Source: a bacterium
Lineage (GTDB): Bacteria; SZUA-79; Acidulodesulfobacterales; Acidulodesulfobacteraceae
Direction: 5' to 3'
DNA length: 7,810 nt
Assembly: GCA_021828445.1 (NCBI GenBank)
Contig: JAJZJD010000040.1
Coordinates: 1,465-9,274 of the forward strand
Part shown: positions 1 through 6,386 of the stretch, in pieces
Layout of the letters: the number at the start of each line of letters is the position of its first letter
Position numbering within the stretch: the first letter of the stretch is position 1
Notes under the pieces: model-generated
The model's database searches: none
Told to the model about the DNA's origin: nothing
Seen by the model: the letters and a program-made list of their open reading frames with translations, nothing else
Position numbers and translations under genes: made by a program

Positions 1-132
1 TTTATGAAAGAAAAAAAAGGGGCGGCGCAGTTTTTTAAAATGCTCATATACAGGATAGTAAAAGATTTAATAAACGAAACGTCGAATGCGGTAAAAAAAA
101 TAAAGGCTTTTTTAAAAATCAAGATAAATTAA
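1..132 (+). CDS. 3' end of an unidentified gene (partial)
   Basis: An open frame enters from the left edge and ends at TAA 130-132, giving 43 residues. The visible C-terminus is rich in lysine and ends in KKIKAFLKIKIN, a basic and partly hydrophobic tail. The ATG at 4-6 could be internal, so the true start is probably outside the window. The stop lies 26 nt before the GTG of the downstream glycosyltransferase on the same strand, which fits a shared surface-polysaccharide operon. I do not recognise the family from this fragment. Its coding status rests only on the open frame, the strand and the spacing. Confidence 0.45.
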   Translation, partial: FMKEKKGAAQFFKMLIYRIVKDLINETSNAVKKIKAFLKIKIN

Positions 133-158
133 TAATAAATCGGTAATAACTATAAAAA

Positions 159-1259
159 GTGAAAATTTTAGAATTTATAACTCCTTCAAATATAGGCGGC
201 GCCGAAAATTACGTCGTTAATTTATCTAAAAAATTTGCAGAGAAGGGGCACGAAATTTTTATTTTATCATCGGCAGGCGAAAACGGCAAAAATCCGGAAT
301 TATCCGTTTTTAAATTTTTACAAAACAGCGGAGTGCCTTTTAGAACAATGGCCATGGGTTTTAAATATAATCCTCTGGCAATATTAAGAATTGCCTATTT
401 TATAAAAAAAAACAAATTCGATATAATTCATACGCATCTATCGAAGGCAAATTTTGTCGGAGCATTGGCGGCTAAGCTCGCCGGAATAAAATCTGTTTCG
501 ACCGCCCACGGGCTTAATAAAAAGTCTCAATATAAATACGCAGATTATGTAATATGCGTTTCCAATGCGGTAAGGGAGAACCTTATTATGCAAGGAATGA
601 ACGGCGGAAAGCTCGGCGTTATTTATAACGGAATAGATGCGGGAAAATTTAATCCGGAAGCGGAAGGACTTCCTAAAAAAGGAGACGCCTCGGCATCCGG
701 TTCGGCGGCGGGCGGCGGCAAATCGTTTAGCGTCGGAATGCTCGCAAGACTTTCCCGTGAAAAAGGGGTAGAATTATTTTTAGACGCAGCTAAATTTGTT
801 CTGCTTGAAATACCGGAAGCTAAGTTTTTTATTGCAGGAACCGGGCTCCTGAAAGATGAACTCATTAAAAAAGCTAAAGATTTAGATATTTATAATTCGG
901 TATATTTTGTCGGATTTGTCGGCAGCAATCTTGTTTCTTTTCTTAAAGAATTAGACGCGGTCGTCTTTCCGTCTTTAAAGGAGGGGCTTCCCCTTGCCCT
1001 GCTGGAATCGATGGCTATGGAAAATATCGTAATAGTTTCCGATGTCGGAGGTATGCCGGAAGTCGTGGCGGACGGCAAAAACGGTTTTATAATCAAAAGC
1101 GGCGATATAAATGCTGTTTATCAAAAGCTGGTTTTCGTGTATAATAACAGAGATGCCGTAAAGGAAATAGCTAAGGAAGCCAGAAAAACTATTATAGAAA
1201 AATTTAATATACAGGATTGCGCGGATAAAACGCTCGATTTGTTTTCAAAATATGTATAA
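159..1259 (+). CDS. Glycosyltransferase family 4 (GT-B fold)
   Basis: The 366-residue product looks like a retaining, nucleotide-sugar-dependent glycosyltransferase that acts at the cytoplasmic face of the inner membrane, probably on LPS or another surface glycan. The N-terminal domain opens with MKILEFITPSNIGGAENYV, whose GGAE loop is typical of GT4 enzymes, and contains HTHLSKANFVGALAAKLAG near residues 91-109. The C-terminal domain has GMLARLSREKG (R197 and K202, the usual donor-phosphate contacts) and the EX7E motif E275-GLPLALL-E283, followed by VSDVGGMPEVV. The start is GTG at 159: the conserved N-terminus begins exactly there, although no Shine-Dalgarno is visible. Residues 175-188 are a Gly/Ala/Ser-rich stretch between the two domains, probably a flexible linker. 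The 3' end overlaps the heptose kinase gene by 8 nt, implying translational coupling. The acceptor and sugar cannot be read from the sequence. Confidence 0.9.
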   Translation: MKILEFITPSNIGGAENYVVNLSKKFAEKGHEIFILSSAGENGKNPELSVFKFLQNSGVPFRTMAMGFKYNPLAILRIAYFIKKNKFDIIHTHLSKANFVGALAAKLAGIKSVSTAHGLNKKSQYKYADYVICVSNAVRENLIMQGMNGGKLGVIYNGIDAGKFNPEAEGLPKKGDASASGSAAGGGKSFSVGMLARLSREKGVELFLDAAKFVLLEIPEAKFFIAGTGLLKDELIKKAKDLDIYNSVYFVGFVGSNLVSFLKELDAVVFPSLKEGLPLALLESMAMENIVIVSDVGGMPEVVADGKNGFIIKSGDINAVYQKLVFVYNNRDAVKEIAKEARKTIIEKFNIQDCADKTLDLFSKYV

Positions 1260-2241
1260 AAATCTGCTTGATATAATAAAAAAATTCGACAGGGCAAGGA
1301 TACTTGTGGTTGGGGATATTATGGTGGACCATTTCGTTTACGGAACGGTAAGCAGAATATCTCCGGAAGCCCCGGTTCCGGTTGTCAGCGTAAAGTCCGA
1401 AAAGCTGATGCCGGGCGGAGCGGCAAACGTGGTAAGCAATGCGGCAAAACTCGGCGCTAAAGTTTACGTTGCCGGAGTAGTGGGGGATGATTATAACGGG
1501 GACATATTAAAGCGGTTAGTCGGTAAAGAAGTAGATTCCTCATATATTTTAACTTTAAAAAACTTTCAAACTATTATTAAAACGAGGGTTATTGCGCATA
1601 ATCAGCAAATCGTAAGATTCGACAGGGAAGATAACGGAAAATTTACGGATAAAGTTTACAAGCAGTTGATGGACGTAATTAAAAAAATAGCGGACGATGT
1701 AGATGCCGTTATAATTTCGGATTACGGCAAGGGTCTTATAGAAAGGAAATTTTTTTCTTCCCTCGTGAGTTTTTTAAGGGAAAAGAACAAATTTATCGCC
1801 CTTGACCCCAAGGTCGAAAACTTTAAATTTTATAAAAATGTTTCTATTTTAACGCCCAATATCAATGAAACTTCAGGCGGTTCCGGAGTTAAAATTAACG
1901 ACGAGAAGACTCTTGAAAAGGCCGGCAGGGTGATTATTAAAAAAGTCAAGCCGGATTATCTGCTTATAACCCGCGGCGAAGGGGGCATGTCTCTTTTTAA
2001 CGGCGCCGCCGTAAATAACGGGAATAAGCCTTTGCATTTACAGGCGCGTGCTAAAGAAGTCTATGACGTTACCGGAGCCGGCGATACCGTTATTTCTACG
2101 CTTGCGGTTGCCAGAAGCGTCGGCGCAAGCATTGCCGATGCCTGTTATATCGCAAATGCCGCCGCGAGCATTGCCGTATCGCAACTCGGCACATATGCGG
2201 TCGGAGTGGACGAACTGGCGGCGCTGTTAAGTTCGGATTAA
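1252..2241 (+). CDS. rfaE1: D-glycero-beta-D-manno-heptose-7-phosphate kinase (HldE domain I / RfaE1)
   Basis: This PfkB/ribokinase-family kinase (329 aa) should phosphorylate heptose 7-phosphate at C1 to give heptose 1,7-bisphosphate, a step in ADP-heptose synthesis for the LPS inner core. It aligns well by eye with the N-terminal half of E. coli HldE: VVGDIMVDHF (19-28), SRISPEAPVPVV (34-45), PGGAANVVSNAAKLGA (54-69), ISDYGKG (155-161), LDPK (184-187), TPNINE (201-206) and YDVTGAGDT (271-279), with D278 as the expected catalytic base. The protein ends at the point where the HldE kinase domain ends, and the cytidylyltransferase-type second domain is absent. That activity must come from a separate gene not present here. 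The ATG lies inside the end of the glycosyltransferase gene, in another frame, without its own Shine-Dalgarno. A role in surface-glycan synthesis fits the neighbour. Confidence 0.92.
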   Translation: MYKNLLDIIKKFDRARILVVGDIMVDHFVYGTVSRISPEAPVPVVSVKSEKLMPGGAANVVSNAAKLGAKVYVAGVVGDDYNGDILKRLVGKEVDSSYILTLKNFQTIIKTRVIAHNQQIVRFDREDNGKFTDKVYKQLMDVIKKIADDVDAVIISDYGKGLIERKFFSSLVSFLREKNKFIALDPKVENFKFYKNVSILTPNINETSGGSGVKINDEKTLEKAGRVIIKKVKPDYLLITRGEGGMSLFNGAAVNNGNKPLHLQARAKEVYDVTGAGDTVISTLAVARSVGASIADACYIANAAASIAVSQLGTYAVGVDELAALLSSD

Positions 2242-2246
2242 GAAGC

Positions 2247-2274
2247 TCGACTTTTTTAAGCTGAAAAATATAAT
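2247..2274 (+). promoter_or_regulatory. Candidate promoter for the remA-gmk-rpoZ-rel block
   Basis: TCGACT (2247-2252, four of six matches to TTGACA) is followed after 16 nt by a perfect TATAAT (2269-2274), in the 53-nt gap after the heptose kinase. Initiation about 7 nt downstream would leave a leader of only some 14 nt before the remA ATG at 2295. The region is very AT-rich, so a chance TATAAT is quite possible. This is an inference from consensus matching. Confidence 0.35.
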
Positions 2275-2294
2275 AAATTATTTAATATTATTAA

Positions 2295-2537
2295 ATGCAG
2301 AAACTTATTAACGTAGGATTCGGAAACGTTGTCTTGCAGAGCAGGGTGGTTGCGGTTGTTTCCCCCGGTTCTTCGCCGATGAAAAGACTAAGAGACAGCG
2401 CAAAAGACGGCAACAACTTAGTAGATGCGACGGAAGGAAGAAAGACGAGGTCGGTGATAATTACCGATTCCGGCCACGTTATACTTTCGGCGCTGAATAC
2501 TTCCACTATTATCGCAAGATTGGAAGACAAGGATTAG
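2295..2537 (+). CDS. remA: RemA-family (DUF370) DNA-binding protein
   Basis: The 80-residue protein matches the RemA/DUF370 family along its whole length. It shows INVGFGNVV (5-13), R17, the VVSPGSSPMKRL segment (21-32), LVDATEGRKTR (42-52) and the SGHVILSAL stretch (59-67). In Bacillus subtilis RemA is a DNA-binding activator of biofilm-matrix operons and has the same basic GRRTR region, here GRKTR. The role in Gram-negative bacteria is poorly known, so the function here is open beyond probable DNA binding. The gene sits 18 nt before gmk, a pairing common in bacteria that carry this family. The start at 2295 is fixed by the conserved N-terminus. No Shine-Dalgarno is visible in the AT-only stretch before it. 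Family assignment is firm and the regulatory target is unknown. Confidence 0.9.
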   Translation: MQKLINVGFGNVVLQSRVVAVVSPGSSPMKRLRDSAKDGNNLVDATEGRKTRSVIITDSGHVILSALNTSTIIARLEDKD

Positions 2538-2555
2538 TATGTATAATTATTATAT

Positions 2556-3233
2556 ATGATGGATGAAAAAGGTATAAAATTTGAAGATAAAGAACTGCAT
2601 CTCGACGGAAAACCCAAGGGCTTAATTTTTGCGGTGTCCGCCCCTTCGGGTACCGGCAAAACTACTTTATGCAACATGCTTTTGCAGGAATTTAAAGACA
2701 TAAAATCGAGTATTTCCTTTACGACGAGAGCAAAAAGACCCGGAGAAGAAAACGGAATAAGTTATCATTTTATTAATGATTCGGAATTTGATAGAATGAT
2801 AAAAGAGGATGAATTTATAGAATGGGCTAACGTTTTCGGCAAAAGATACGGAACGGCATATAAATCGGTTTTTAATCCGGACCGTTTATCAGATGTTTTA
2901 TTAGAGATAGATGTTCAGGGGGTCGAAAAACTCTTAGAAATATACGGGAACGCTAAAAGCTTAAACAGGCATAATCGATTCGAGAATAATGCAAACCGGC
3001 CGGTTACGATATTTATAACGCCGCCGTCGTACGAAGACCTTTGCGAAAGGCTGAAAAAAAGAGGCGGTATGGATTCTGCGGAATTAAATAAAAGATTAAA
3101 TGCCGCTTACGAAGAAATTAAAAAAAGCGTTTTCTACGACTACATCATAACAAACGATGATTTAAGCGGAGCATACGTAAAATTAAAATCTATCATAATT
3201 GCGGAAAGATGTAAAAATTTACAAAAAGTTTAA
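2556..3233 (+). CDS. gmk: Guanylate kinase
   Basis: This cytosolic enzyme transfers phosphate from ATP to GMP, giving GDP for GTP synthesis. Visible motifs are the P-loop SAPSGTGKTT (28-37), the GMP-binding TTRAKRPGE (56-64), Y70 in GISYHF, E89 in FIEWANVFGKRYGT (87-100), LLEIDVQG (115-122), TPPS (155-158), and R180 in the lid-side segment. At 225 residues it is longer than the usual 200-210. There is an N-terminal extension of about 20 residues, and an Asn/Arg-rich insertion around residues 133-148 between the DVQG segment and the ITPPS strand. E. coli Gmk is shorter there by about 15 residues. The start could be either ATG of the ATGATG pair (2556 or 2559), and neither has a well-placed Shine-Dalgarno. 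The gene lies between remA and rpoZ, as in many bacteria. Confidence 0.95.
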   Translation: MMDEKGIKFEDKELHLDGKPKGLIFAVSAPSGTGKTTLCNMLLQEFKDIKSSISFTTRAKRPGEENGISYHFINDSEFDRMIKEDEFIEWANVFGKRYGTAYKSVFNPDRLSDVLLEIDVQGVEKLLEIYGNAKSLNRHNRFENNANRPVTIFITPPSYEDLCERLKKRGGMDSAELNKRLNAAYEEIKKSVFYDYIITNDDLSGAYVKLKSIIIAERCKNLQKV

Positions 3234-3247
3234 AAATATAATAATTC

Positions 3248-3253
3248 GGAGGG
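3248..3253 (+). promoter_or_regulatory. Strong Shine-Dalgarno of rpoZ
   Basis: GGAGGG lies 8 nt before the ATG at 3262. It is the only clear ribosome binding site in the + strand block, and it settles the rpoZ start. Confidence 0.85.
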
Positions 3254-3261
3254 ATATTTAA

Positions 3262-3450
3262 ATGGCAAGAGTAACTATCGAAGATTGTTTAGTTAATGTG
3301 GAAAACAGATTCGCGCTTGTAATAATAGCGGCAAAAAGAGCGAGACAGCTTATGGAAGGCAGAGAAGCTAAAATAGTTTCCAAAAATAAACCTATTGTAG
3401 TTGCATTGAGGGAGATTGCAAAAGGCTATATCGGAGTGAAACAGAAATAG
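3262..3450 (+). CDS. rpoZ: DNA-directed RNA polymerase omega subunit
   Basis: The 62-residue product is the omega subunit, which binds the beta' C-terminal region and helps assemble RNA polymerase. It has the family pattern MARVTIEDCL at the start, ENRFALVIIAAKRARQL (14-30) and the PIVVALREIAKGYI segment (44-57). It lacks the long acidic tail of E. coli omega (about 90 residues) and is close to the minimal conserved core. The N-terminal MARVT is retained. In E. coli these residues form part of ppGpp site 1 at the beta'-omega interface, so the polymerase here may also sense (p)ppGpp. That is an inference by homology. The gene lies 28 nt after gmk and 59 nt before rel. Confidence 0.95.
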   Translation: MARVTIEDCLVNVENRFALVIIAAKRARQLMEGREAKIVSKNKPIVVALREIAKGYIGVKQK

Positions 3451-3509
3451 CCGCCGTCTTTTGTCTTAAAATTATGCGCTTAGATAAATGCGCCGATAAA
3501 GAATAAACT

Positions 3510-5774
3510 ATGAGCCCTTCAAACGAAAATCTCGTTACGGTAAACCCCACCGGCGACTTCAGTTCGCTTAATAATCTTATAGAGCTATTTAGAAATAATA
3601 TAAGCAGTATCGACGACGTGGGCATGGAAGAAATACACGGCGAAAAGTTCAAACTGTTTAAAAAAGCCTATAACTTTTCTAAAAGGGTTCACCAAGGCCA
3701 AAAAAGAGTATCGGGAGAACCGTACCTTACGCATCCGATAGAAGTCGCGGCTATCGTTGCCGGATTAAGGATGGATTGCGCCTCTGTCGTTGCGGCGCTT
3801 CTTCACGATACCGTAGAAGATACTTTAGCTACTATCGAAGATATAGAGCGGGAATTCGGAGAAGAAGTGGCTTTTATAGTAGAAGGCCTAACCAAACTCG
3901 GAAAACTATCCTTTAAGAGTTCGGAAGAGCTTGAAGCCGAAAATATAAGAAAAATGATAGTCGCGATGGCTAAAGATATAAGGGTAATAATTATAAAATT
4001 AGCCGACAGACTGCACAATCTGCGGACGCTCGACGTTCTCCCTAAAGAAAAACAAATCAAAATAGCGCAGGAAACATTAGATATTTATGCCCCCCTTGCC
4101 AACAGGCTCGGAATATTTTTTATAAAAAGCGAGCTTGAAGACCTGTCTTTTAAATATTTGAATTCCGAAAGCTATAAAGACCTGTCTTTCAGAATAAATA
4201 AAAAAAAGACCGAAAGAGAAAAATATATAGAAAAGGTTACGGGAATTCTTAAAGAAAATTTAGAGAAGCATAACCTGAAAGCCGAAATTTACGGAAGGCC
4301 GAAGCATTTTTACAGCATCTATAGAAAAATGATTGAACAGCATGTTAGCTTTGAAGATATTTATGACTTACTGGCTCTAAGAATCATAGTCGATACGGAA
4401 ACGGAATGTTACGAAGCTCTCGGCATAGTCCACTCGATATGGAAGCCTATTTCCGGCAGAATCAAAGATTACATAGCTATGCCCAAGGCTAATTTATACC
4501 GCTCTCTGCATACGACGGTAATAGGTCCGGAAGGCATGAGGGTCGAGATACAGATAAGGACCAAACAGATGCACTTTATAGATGAATTCGGTATTGCCGC
4601 CCATTGGAAGTATAAAGAAAATATGCCCGCCGAAAAAGAGGACGTCGAGCAGTTTAACTGGCTTAGACAGCTTGTAGAATATCAAAGGGACCTTGAAGAC
4701 CCGCACGAGTTTTTAGACAGCGTAAAAATAGACCTTTTTCAGGAAGAAGTTTATGTGTTTACTCCGAAAGGAAAAGTTATCGCTCTTCCTAAAGATTCCA
4801 CCCCTATAGATTTTGCTTATTACATACATACCGAGGTAGGCGACAAGTCCGCAGGGGCAATCGTCAACGGCGTGATTGTTCCGCTAAGGCAAAAACTTTC
4901 CAACGGAGATATAGTGGAAATTATCGCAAAAGAAGGGCATCATCCTTCAAAAGACTGGTTGAGGTATGCTAAATCATCAAAAGCTATTTCTAAAATAAGA
5001 AATTATATAAGGCAGACCGAAAGAGACGAAAGCATTGAAGCGGGAAGGGAAACATTAGAAAAGGAATTTAAAAAACTAGAAAACAAAATCGTCGATTTTA
5101 AAGAATTAGTCGCCCAGTCGGTGCAAAAGCTTTCTCTTAAGAGCGAGGACGACCTTTTCGCCGGAATAGGCTACGGCAAATATTCGCCGCCCTATTTATT
5201 CTCGCTGGTTATGCCCGGTTATAAAAAAACGGACAAGTTGTCTTTAATAACAAAAACTACGGGCAGCGTAATCAGTAAAATTCTCCAAAAAATTAAGCCC
5301 GGTTCCGTAAAAAGCGAAGCTATAGTGTCTCCTTTCGGGGGAGACCTGCTTTATAAACTTGCGGGATGCTGCCACCCTATACCCGGCGACGATATAGTCG
5401 GGTTTATCTCAAGGGGAAGGGGGGTTATAGTCCATAAATATGATTGCAAGAACATAATCGGCATCGATAAAAGCAGACTTATAAACGTGAGCTGGAAAGA
5501 GGGGACAGGCAGGCAGAATTTATCCGGCGGAGAATTTTTCGAAACAAAGATAAGGATTATAACGGATGATAAAAAAGGCATTTTAGGCGACATAGCTTCT
5601 TTGATTTCCGCGAAAGGGGCGAACATATCCAAAGCTCAAGTCAGAACTATTAAAGACGGGAGAGCCGTGCACTTATTCGATATCGAAGTCAGAGACAACA
5701 AGCAGACCGATTCCATTATCGACGGCATAAAATCGGTTAAAGGCGTAATAAAAGTAAACAGAGTGATTCAGTGA
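3510..5774 (+). CDS. rel: Bifunctional (p)ppGpp synthetase/hydrolase, RelA/SpoT family
   Basis: This long RSH protein (754 aa) should make (p)ppGpp from ATP and GDP/GTP and also hydrolyse it, mediating the stringent response. The HD hydrolase domain is intact: H75, H99-D100, the E103-D104 pair and D166 in KLADRLHNLRTL. The synthetase domain has YGRPKHFYSIYRKM (261-274), D286 in YDLLALR, RIKD at 317-320, NLYRSLHTTV (328-337) and E346 in VEIQIRT. The RXKD form, rather than EXDD, is characteristic of bifunctional enzymes. A TGS domain spans about 412-472 (VYVFTPKGKVIALPKDST). The Cys-rich domain follows, with GCCHPIPGDD (C620, C621, H622) and C646. An ACT domain spans about 677-754. Length is normal for the family. 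The ATG at 3510 has at most a weak AAAGA-like site upstream. The next in-frame ATG (M39) would still spare the HD domain. Confidence 0.95.
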   Translation: MSPSNENLVTVNPTGDFSSLNNLIELFRNNISSIDDVGMEEIHGEKFKLFKKAYNFSKRVHQGQKRVSGEPYLTHPIEVAAIVAGLRMDCASVVAALLHDTVEDTLATIEDIEREFGEEVAFIVEGLTKLGKLSFKSSEELEAENIRKMIVAMAKDIRVIIIKLADRLHNLRTLDVLPKEKQIKIAQETLDIYAPLANRLGIFFIKSELEDLSFKYLNSESYKDLSFRINKKKTEREKYIEKVTGILKENLEKHNLKAEIYGRPKHFYSIYRKMIEQHVSFEDIYDLLALRIIVDTETECYEALGIVHSIWKPISGRIKDYIAMPKANLYRSLHTTVIGPEGMRVEIQIRTKQMHFIDEFGIAAHWKYKENMPAEKEDVEQFNWLRQLVEYQRDLEDPHEFLDSVKIDLFQEEVYVFTPKGKVIALPKDSTPIDFAYYIHTEVGDKSAGAIVNGVIVPLRQKLSNGDIVEIIAKEGHHPSKDWLRYAKSSKAISKIRNYIRQTERDESIEAGRETLEKEFKKLENKIVDFKELVAQSVQKLSLKSEDDLFAGIGYGKYSPPYLFSLVMPGYKKTDKLSLITKTTGSVISKILQKIKPGSVKSEAIVSPFGGDLLYKLAGCCHPIPGDDIVGFISRGRGVIVHKYDCKNIIGIDKSRLINVSWKEGTGRQNLSGGEFFETKIRIITDDKKGILGDIASLISAKGANISKAQVRTIKDGRAVHLFDIEVRDNKQTDSIIDGIKSVKGVIKVNRVIQ

Positions 5775-5832
5775 AAAGGCGTCCGATTTTATCATTATTA
5801 TAATTATACAAATAAATCGGACGCCTTTTCAC
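5771..5832. terminator. Probable bidirectional terminator between rel and the convergent DUF2892 gene
   Basis: Two perfectly complementary 19-nt arms, GTGAAAAGGCGTCCGATTT (5771-5789) and its reverse complement (5814-5832), surround a 24-nt AT-rich loop. The core stem GGCGTCCGATTT is flanked by AAAA on one side and TTTT on the other, so each strand reads a G+C-rich stem followed by a short U run. This suits termination of both convergent genes. The rel stop TGA (5772-5774) lies inside the left arm. The loop is longer and the U run shorter than in a textbook terminator, so efficiency is uncertain. Confidence 0.75.
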
Positions 5833-5861
5833 TACTTTTTATTTACGCCGTTTTTATTTTT

Positions 5862-6077
5862 CTATTTCTTGCAGTCGGTACAAGTAGATATTCCTAAGAG
5901 CGTGTATAATAAGCAAAATCCCGTTATCGCCGTTATAATGAGTACGGCCCCTACAATTATCAATATTATGCCTAAAACGGCTAAAGACTTGACCTCATAA
6001 ATGCCGATAACCAATATGACTATACCTGCTATGGCTCTGATAATTCTGTCAACGGCGCTCTCGTTTTTTTTAAACAT
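5862..6077 (-). CDS. Small two-helix membrane protein, YgaP-like DUF2892
   Basis: The 71-residue protein resembles the transmembrane module of YgaP (DUF2892), here without a rhodanese domain. It starts MFKKNESAVDRIIRAIAG, the usual basic N-terminus and first-helix entry of the family. Two hydrophobic helices follow (about 12-27 and 31-50). It ends with GFCLLYTLLGISTC (53-66), corresponding to the family's GFCPLY-LLG-S-C signature but with Leu in place of the common Pro. Cysteines are C55, C66 and C69, the last two forming CTDC near the lysine tail. It is probably an inner-membrane hairpin with both ends in the cytoplasm. Its function is unknown; links to sulfur or thiol chemistry are only suggested by rhodanese-fused relatives. 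A clear AAAGGGGG Shine-Dalgarno (6083-6090) lies 5 nt before the ATG. Confidence 0.85.
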   Translation of the reverse strand: MFKKNESAVDRIIRAIAGIVILVIGIYEVKSLAVLGIILIIVGAVLIITAITGFCLLYTLLGISTCTDCKK

Positions 6078-6223
6078 TACAACCCCCTTTTTAAGTTAGT
6101 TTTAAATTTAATTTAAACAATTTTTATCGAATAACGATATATATAAATATTGCAATATATGAATTATAACTTTTAGTTTAATTCTACCATATATTTTTTT
6201 TAAATCAATATTAAAAATTTAAA
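6078..6223. other. AT-rich noncoding gap upstream of the DUF2892 gene, up to the IS end
   Basis: No gene is visible here. The segment must hold the promoter of the DUF2892 gene. A TATAAT on the - strand (6163-6168) is the best -10 candidate but has no good -35 partner at normal spacing. A 12-nt perfect palindrome, ATATTGCAATAT (6147-6158), lies just downstream of it and could be an operator, though such palindromes also arise by chance in AT-rich DNA. Confidence 0.35.
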
Positions 6224-6274
6224 TGTCAAGGCAATTTAGAAATGTCCCCTTCTTAGCAAAGTAGAAATGTCCCC
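6224..6274 (+). repeat. Left terminal repeat of the IS, with two internal boxes
   Basis: The end starts TGTCA and contains two near-identical 19-nt boxes, GCAATTTAGAAATGTCCCC (6231-6249) and GCAAAGTAGAAATGTCCCC (6256-6274), 25 nt apart start to start. They differ at two positions. Such paired repeats at IS ends are probable transposase binding sites. The first 16 nt of box 1 recur exactly in inverted orientation at the right end (7666-7681). Confidence 0.75.
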
Positions 6275-6299
6275 TTTTGGTTAAAATTAATATGCTGTT

Positions 6300-6386
6300 C
6301 AGACGGCGGATGAAAACCCGAAGCAATACTCTTGAAGCGGAAGCGAAAAGAGTTTGCGCAGGGATTTATTTTTCGTCCGCCGTCTG
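6300..6386. repeat. Large hairpin inside the IS that overlaps the transposase stop
   Basis: The arms CAGACGGCGGATGAAAA (6300-6316) and TTTTCGTCCGCCGTCTG (6370-6386) are complementary over 17 nt with one T-G wobble. Inside them CCC (6317-6319) can pair with GGG (6361-6363), and GCAATACTCTT (6323-6333) can pair with AAGAGTTTGC (6348-6357) with one bulged base. The whole forms an extended 87-nt stem-loop. The right arm encodes the last residues of the transposase (QTADE) and the stop codon lies inside the hairpin. No U run follows on either strand, so it is not a classic intrinsic terminator. It may protect the mRNA 3' end or impede readthrough. Confidence 0.7.

Noticed and set aside
623..1096. 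Two - strand open frames opposite the glycosyltransferase gene.
   Set aside because: They mirror conserved GT4 motifs on the + strand and show no family features of their own.
2291..2530. A - strand frame of 79 codons almost exactly opposite remA.
   Set aside because: The + strand product matches RemA along its whole length. The antisense product is Ser/Leu-rich without recognisable motifs.
3474..3506. A 10-codon ORF (MRLDKCADKE) in frame with rel, ending 3 nt before its ATG, as a possible leader peptide.
   Set aside because: It has no ribosome binding site, no codon run suited to attenuation and no adjacent terminator hairpin. An ORF this short is easily expected by chance.
3803..4060. A - strand open frame inside rel, and similar frames at 3392-3652, 4494-4706 and 5351-5632.
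   Set aside because: They lie opposite conserved Rel domains or rpoZ, have no ribosome sites and give compositionally biased products with no family pattern.
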